Positions 59,800-64,000 of a DNA stretch of 64,000 bases are shown here, piece after piece. This DNA comes from Silene latifolia. Lineage: Eukaryota > Streptophyta > Magnoliopsida > Caryophyllales > Caryophyllaceae. Made by a program: the position numbers and the translations under genes. The stretch covers positions 26,600,152 to 26,664,151 of the forward strand of contig NC_133536.1 of NCBI RefSeq assembly GCF_048544455.1, written 5' to 3'. Below the pieces are notes generated by a model, which was not told the DNA's origin, ran no database searches, and was given only the letters and a program-made list of their open reading frames with translations. Every line of letters starts with the position of its first letter. Positions within the stretch are counted from its first letter, which is position 1.

Positions 59800-61660
59800 T
59801 CATACCTCGTTTCTTTTGAATTGATTGAGCTCTTCTTGCATAGCAAGCAACCAGTCTGCATAAGTCAAGGCGACTGTTACATTTGAAGGTTCAATTTGAG
59901 AAAGGAAGGCATTGTGGGCACAATACTCATTGAGATGAGCGAGATTGTTGAGGGATGATCTTGTTCGAATTCCCGAGTTGAGATCACTTGTGAGATTAGT
60001 GAGTGGATGAGAGCTTTGATGTTTCCACTTCTTTGGAACAATGGTTTCTTGTTCCCCCTCAACAGCATCAGTCACAGTGACTGTTTCTTTTGGCCTGGAA
60101 GGATCTTCATCCTCACTGTTTTGGGTTACTTCAGTTCTGGAGGTGGAGGCAACAGTCGTTGGGTCTGTTGCTTCCAGAGAAGAAACAGTAGCAGAGGTGC
60201 TACGTGTTCCCCCTGAGTTGTTGATCTCCTTTGAAGGTGACAGTCTCTGTGTCTGTTGCAATTCAGTGCTGGGAGCTTCTTCATCTGCGAACACGAAGTC
60301 CTTTCGAACAAGACCAATCTCAAACTCATCGTCATCACTATCATCATCATCATTCACGTTTTGTACCTGTCCAAGCACACTAGATTCATCAAAAATGACA
60401 TGAATGCTTTCTTCAATCAACAAGGTTCGTTTATTGTAGACTTTATAGGCCTTGCTATGGTCGGAGTACCCAATAAATACTCCTTCATCACTACGTGGAT
60501 CAAACTTACCCAAGTTGTTTTTACCATTGTTATGAACAAAACATTTGCTTCCAAAACATCTAAAATATAAAATGTTGGGTTTTCTTCCACGTAGCGATTC
60601 ATAGGGAGTTTTATTCAATATACTCCTTATCATGACACGATTATGAATGTAGCAAGCGGTATTTACCGCTTCGGCCCAAAAGTTCTTAGGCAACTTACTA
60701 GATAATAACATTGTTCTAGCCATTCTTTCAAGGGTTCTATTCATCCTTTCAACCACACCATTTTGTTGTGGGGTTCTAGGAGCCGAGAAGTTATGGTCTA
60801 CACCATTGTCATCACAATAAGCACCAAATGATGAGTTTTCAAATTCGGTTCCGTGATCGGTTCTCATTGAAACAAGTTTTAAACCAAGTTTATTTTGAAT
60901 CTTTCTTAACCAAATTAGAAACTCATCAAATGTCTCATCCTTAGAGCTTAGGAAGAGTGCCCAAACGAACCTAGAGTAATCATCAACAATGACACACACA
61001 TAACGACTACCACCTCTACTTCTAGTTCTCATTGGTCCACACAAGTCGATATGTAAAAGTTGCAAAGGTTGAGATGTACTCATAATTCTTTTGGATTTAA
61101 AGGAACTTCTAACATGTTTACCTCTGGCACATTCATCACATACTTTATCAAAATCAAACTTTATATTAGGAATGCCTTCAACTAAGTCAAGTCTTTTAAA
61201 GGTATTAAGAGTTTTTGTACTAACATGACCAAACCTTTTATGCCATAACCAAGGATCATTGTTGATTACACTCATGCAAGACATGGTGTGACCGGATAGA
61301 GAGTTCAAATTAGTTAAGTAAACATCTTTAACACGTCTTCCTTCGAGTATTAGTTCATTAGTAGTGGCATCAAATATTCGACACATATTAGCACTAAATT
61401 CTACAAAATTACCCTTATCACAAAGTTGAGAGATGCTAAGGAGATTATGTTTCAAACCTTTGATAAGCCGCACATTGTCGACACAAAGTAAGGATGACTT
61501 ACCAACTTTTCCAATGCCAATTACTTCACCTTTCTTGTTGTCGCCAAACCTTACCGTGCCACCATCATATGCTTTAAGTGAGAGGAATTGGCTTCTATCA
61601 CCCGTCATGTGACGAGAGCATCCACTATCCAAGTACCAATTGCGGCCGCCTCTCACCAAG
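59800..61660 (-). CDS. pol: SIRE pol: protease and integrase
   Basis: About 620 open codons. Protease: NWYLDSGCSRHMTG (active-site DSG) near the start. Integrase: WHKRFGHVSTKTL and CDECARGK zinc region; core acids in LHIDLCGPM, RTDHGTEF and NGVVERMNRTLE; then FGSKCFVHN and GVFIGYSDHSKAYKVYN. A Ser/Thr/acidic linker follows before the RT lead-in ADWLLAMQEEL. The frame ends by a frameshift at the RT start. Upstream, a TAG at about 61663 and the gag stop separate it from gag. Confidence 0.92.
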
Positions 61661-61756
61661 CCCTACACAAAATTAGTTTTTGAGTTTGGGAACCCAAATG
61701 AATTTGGGTCCCTTTTTGTGATCAACATAACTTGTGGTGTCTTTCTTAATGCTCAT

Positions 61757-63742
61757 TTACTTTAATGTTTTGGTATTCTTGTCAATGTCATCAAACCGTT
61801 TTGTACATCCATTGAAAACATGACCATTGTCACCACAATAATTGCAAATGATGTATTCGGGAAGACCCACGTATTTCCTTCCTCTAAAATCGGTTTTAGG
61901 CTTCTGGATGCAACATCGATCATTGTTCCATTTGAAGCCCAAACCAGCAGCTTTGTCACACTTCTCGGTTTGATTCGTGAGGAAGTTTAACACGGTTTGA
62001 CTTCCTTCCCATTTTTCAGTGATGTTTTTAGCATTAACAAGTTCATTGGTCAAGTCTTTAACCCTAAAGAGGAGATGCAAATTCTTTTCTTTTTCTCTCT
62101 TGAGTTCATCATTGTTAACACTTTCTATGGACAATCTTTTCTCAATAATGAAGTCATGGGTGTGGTTGTTGAGTTTAGACACGAGATATATGATTCTTTC
62201 TTTGGACTCTTCATATTTAGATGTCATCTCGTCAAGTCTTTGGTTTAGATCAACGATTTCATCGGATCTATGATGAGGAGAAGACCTAGAAGTGCTACAT
62301 TCGGGCATACCTTTTTGAAGGAAAGTAAGCCTATCATGGAGGACTTCTATTTCATTCTTGAGACAAACAACCTCACCCTTAAGACACGTGTTTTCATTTT
62401 CCAAACATTCAATCTTTTCTTTAGACTTGTCTAAATCTTTGTCAGAAGCAACAGTCTTGACACTCTTTCTTAAGTCTACAACTTCAACTACAAGGTCATA
62501 GATCTCATTCTCAAGAGCATCTTTGTCCTTCAAAAGATCATCACGTTCCTTGGTTAGTGAGGAAACTTGCATCACCAAGGTAGTGTTGACATTTTCAAGG
62601 TCAGAGACATCCGTGGGGGTCAACCTAAGACGCTCAAGTTCTTTGGTCAAATGTTTGTTTAACTTGTTGACTCTTTTAACTTCATCATAGGCCTCAGAGG
62701 TGACAGTGACGCTGTCTGTTGCTTTCAGTTCATTTTTAAGATTAAAGTTCTCTTGAGCAATTTCCTCAATCTCATTTTGCATTACCTCAAGTTTATCATT
62801 TTGAAACCGACACTTATCAAAAAGTTGGTCAAGAAGCTTACATACTTTCTCTTTGGAGTAAGTTCTAGCCTTGGCCTTTAGATGATTTACCTCGTTGTCG
62901 GAATCGGAGTCGGAATCATCGGGGTTAGCCATGAGGCATCTCAAGTGTTCAAGTTTTGAGGTTTTTGAGACTTTTTCTTTACCATGATTTGTAAGACACA
63001 TTTTAGCCTCAAGTTCCTCCTTGATGAGTTCCTCATCTTCCTCGGAGTCGGACATTCCCCAAATAGCACTCATGACTCTATGTTTATAGTCCTTCTTAAC
63101 CTTTTCTCTTCTTTCCTTTGATTTGATTTCTTCCCACTTGGGACATTCTTTGATTTGGTGAGTTTTATCACCACATTTAAAGCATCCCACGGTGGAGTTA
63201 GGTCGTTTCTTAGGAAAGCGTTTTTTCGAGTAATTATTAGTGAACCTTTTGTTTCCTTGTCCATTGACCAACCCGGCTAGATTCCTTGTGAACATAGCAA
63301 ACTCGTCTTCCTCCTCATCTTCTCCATCACTTTGAGAGGATGTAAGGGCGAGACTCTTTCCCTTTGAGGACTCACTAGAATGCTTATCGAGGTTAAACTC
63401 GTGAGCCATTAGTGATCCCATTAGTTCATGAAGAGATAGGGTTGACAAGTCTTTAGCTTCCTCTATGGCGGTGACTTTAGGTTGCCATTTAGGGGTTAGA
63501 CTACGAAGGATTTTTCGAATGATGTCCTCGGATTCGAAATTCCTTCCTAGACTTTTAAGCTCATTAATAATACAAGAAAAACGTGAAGAGAAACTATTTA
63601 AGGACTCGTCTTTTGACATTCTAAACATCTCATATTGTTGCATGAGAAGGTCAATACGGTGTTTTCTTACTTGGGACGTCCCTTCATAGGCAAGTACAAG
63701 GGAATCCCAAATAGATTTTGCCGTAGGACATCCGGAGATACG
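61757..63742 (-). CDS. gag: SIRE gag, large, with two zinc knuckles, start missing
   Basis: Open from the junction at 63742 to TAA at 61757. The upstream frame includes IWDSLVLAYEGTSQVRKHRI, so the ATG at 63643 is internal and the true start is missing. Capsid core: FSSRFSCIINELKSLG, RSLTPKWQPKVTAIEEAKDL, LHELMGSLMAHE. Zinc knuckles are CFKCGDKTHQIKEC and, close to the C-terminus, CNYCGDNGHVFNGC. Between them lies about 350 residues of acidic coiled coil (heptad-like Leu/Glu/Lys). This two-knuckle, coiled-coil Gag is characteristic of SIRE/Maximus elements. Confidence 0.92.
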   Translation of the reverse strand, partial: RISGCPTAKSIWDSLVLAYEGTSQVRKHRIDLLMQQYEMFRMSKDESLNSFSSRFSCIINELKSLGRNFESEDIIRKILRSLTPKWQPKVTAIEEAKDLSTLSLHELMGSLMAHEFNLDKHSSESSKGKSLALTSSQSDGEDEEEDEFAMFTRNLAGLVNGQGNKRFTNNYSKKRFPKKRPNSTVGCFKCGDKTHQIKECPKWEEIKSKERREKVKKDYKHRVMSAIWGMSDSEEDEELIKEELEAKMCLTNHGKEKVSKTSKLEHLRCLMANPDDSDSDSDNEVNHLKAKARTYSKEKVCKLLDQLFDKCRFQNDKLEVMQNEIEEIAQENFNLKNELKATDSVTVTSEAYDEVKRVNKLNKHLTKELERLRLTPTDVSDLENVNTTLVMQVSSLTKERDDLLKDKDALENEIYDLVVEVVDLRKSVKTVASDKDLDKSKEKIECLENENTCLKGEVVCLKNEIEVLHDRLTFLQKGMPECSTSRSSPHHRSDEIVDLNQRLDEMTSKYEESKERIIYLVSKLNNHTHDFIIEKRLSIESVNNDELKREKEKNLHLLFRVKDLTNELVNAKNITEKWEGSQTVLNFLTNQTEKCDKAAGLGFKWNNDRCCIQKPKTDFRGRKYVGLPEYIICNYCGDNGHVFNGCTKRFDDIDKNTKTLK

Positions 63743-64000
63743 ACAGATGAATCACCAAATCACTGATATGGAGGAGCAGAAGTAAATGTTACGAAACTTA
63801 GCGGACTGGACGTCATGAACAAACTAAGCACAATATAAGTATATAACCGAAAGCCTAAATTGACCCCATTTTGATCAAATTGCTAGACCTGATATGACCC
63901 TAACTCGAAATGACCCGGCCGAAACTATCTCTCTTGAAATGATCCTGTTGAGTTTATGGATTCAAGTACCTAAGAGCGGGAGGGGGTGAATTAGGTACTA
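63742..64000 (-). repeat. Second copy of kinase flank plus SIRE LTR end
   Basis: Matches 41388-41647 over its whole length with only about four differences and one indel. It contains the second-kinase flank (63742-63945) and then TGTTGAGTTT of the SIRE LTR from 63946. On its left it abuts the interior of SIRE gag, with GACAG as the only shared bases at the junction. Confidence 0.92.

Overview
This is nuclear DNA from a flowering plant. It is AT-rich and dominated by nested LTR retrotransposons, with one tandem pair of intron-containing receptor-kinase genes at about 36.4-41.3 kb. The Tat/Retand-like Ty3 element with an antisense gene resembles elements I know of from Silene (Caryophyllaceae), so a Caryophyllales host is a reasonable guess, but the sequence does not prove it.

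Layout. (1) 1-7982: a Ty1/copia element on +, its 5' LTR cut by the window edge, with a gag pseudogene and a decayed pol. (2) 7983-10320: an old LINE-type RNase H domain on -, split by a younger 5'-truncated LINE that has a 9-bp target duplication. (3) 10492-11343 plus 23314-23421: a foldback element, then the 3' end and helicase tail of a Helitron on -. (4) 11344-23313: a 12-kb Tat-lineage Ty3 element on +, inserted in the Helitron helicase (duplication GTTGT). It has two RNase H domains, a 3' tandem-repeat zone and a spliced antisense gene with its own TATA box; its gag is split by a solo LTR. (5) 23922-33490: a young Tekay-type chromovirus on - with 2.46-kb LTRs and one nearly intact gag-pol. 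(6) 33491-36403: small inverted-repeat elements and intergenic DNA. (7) 36404-38939: an intact four-exon LRK10L/WAK-like receptor kinase. 40038-41280: the membrane and kinase exons of a second one, whose ectodomain is not in view. (8) 41593-63742: a SIRE/Maximus-type copia element on -, with gag, pol, env-like ORF and 3' LTR. It is split by a + strand chromovirus (45749-54080, duplication CATGG) and by a 3.8-kb solo LTR (55250-59084, duplication ATAGG); its LTR also holds a MULE-like MITE. (9) 63742-64000: a second copy of 41388-41647, so the end of the window restarts the kinase flank and SIRE LTR.

The host genes are probably cell-surface sensors. Everything else is selfish DNA, and target-site duplications give a clear insertion order: SIRE before chromovirus and solo LTR; Helitron before Tat element before the solo LTR in its gag; old LINE before young LINE. 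The most interesting items are the spliced, promoter-bearing antisense gene in the Tat element, the arrays of the palindrome ACTCGATCGAGT in one chromovirus group, and the 22.35-kb repeat offset, which means either a tandem duplication or an assembly error. All pol genes carry stops or frameshifts; in the younger elements some may be base-calling errors.
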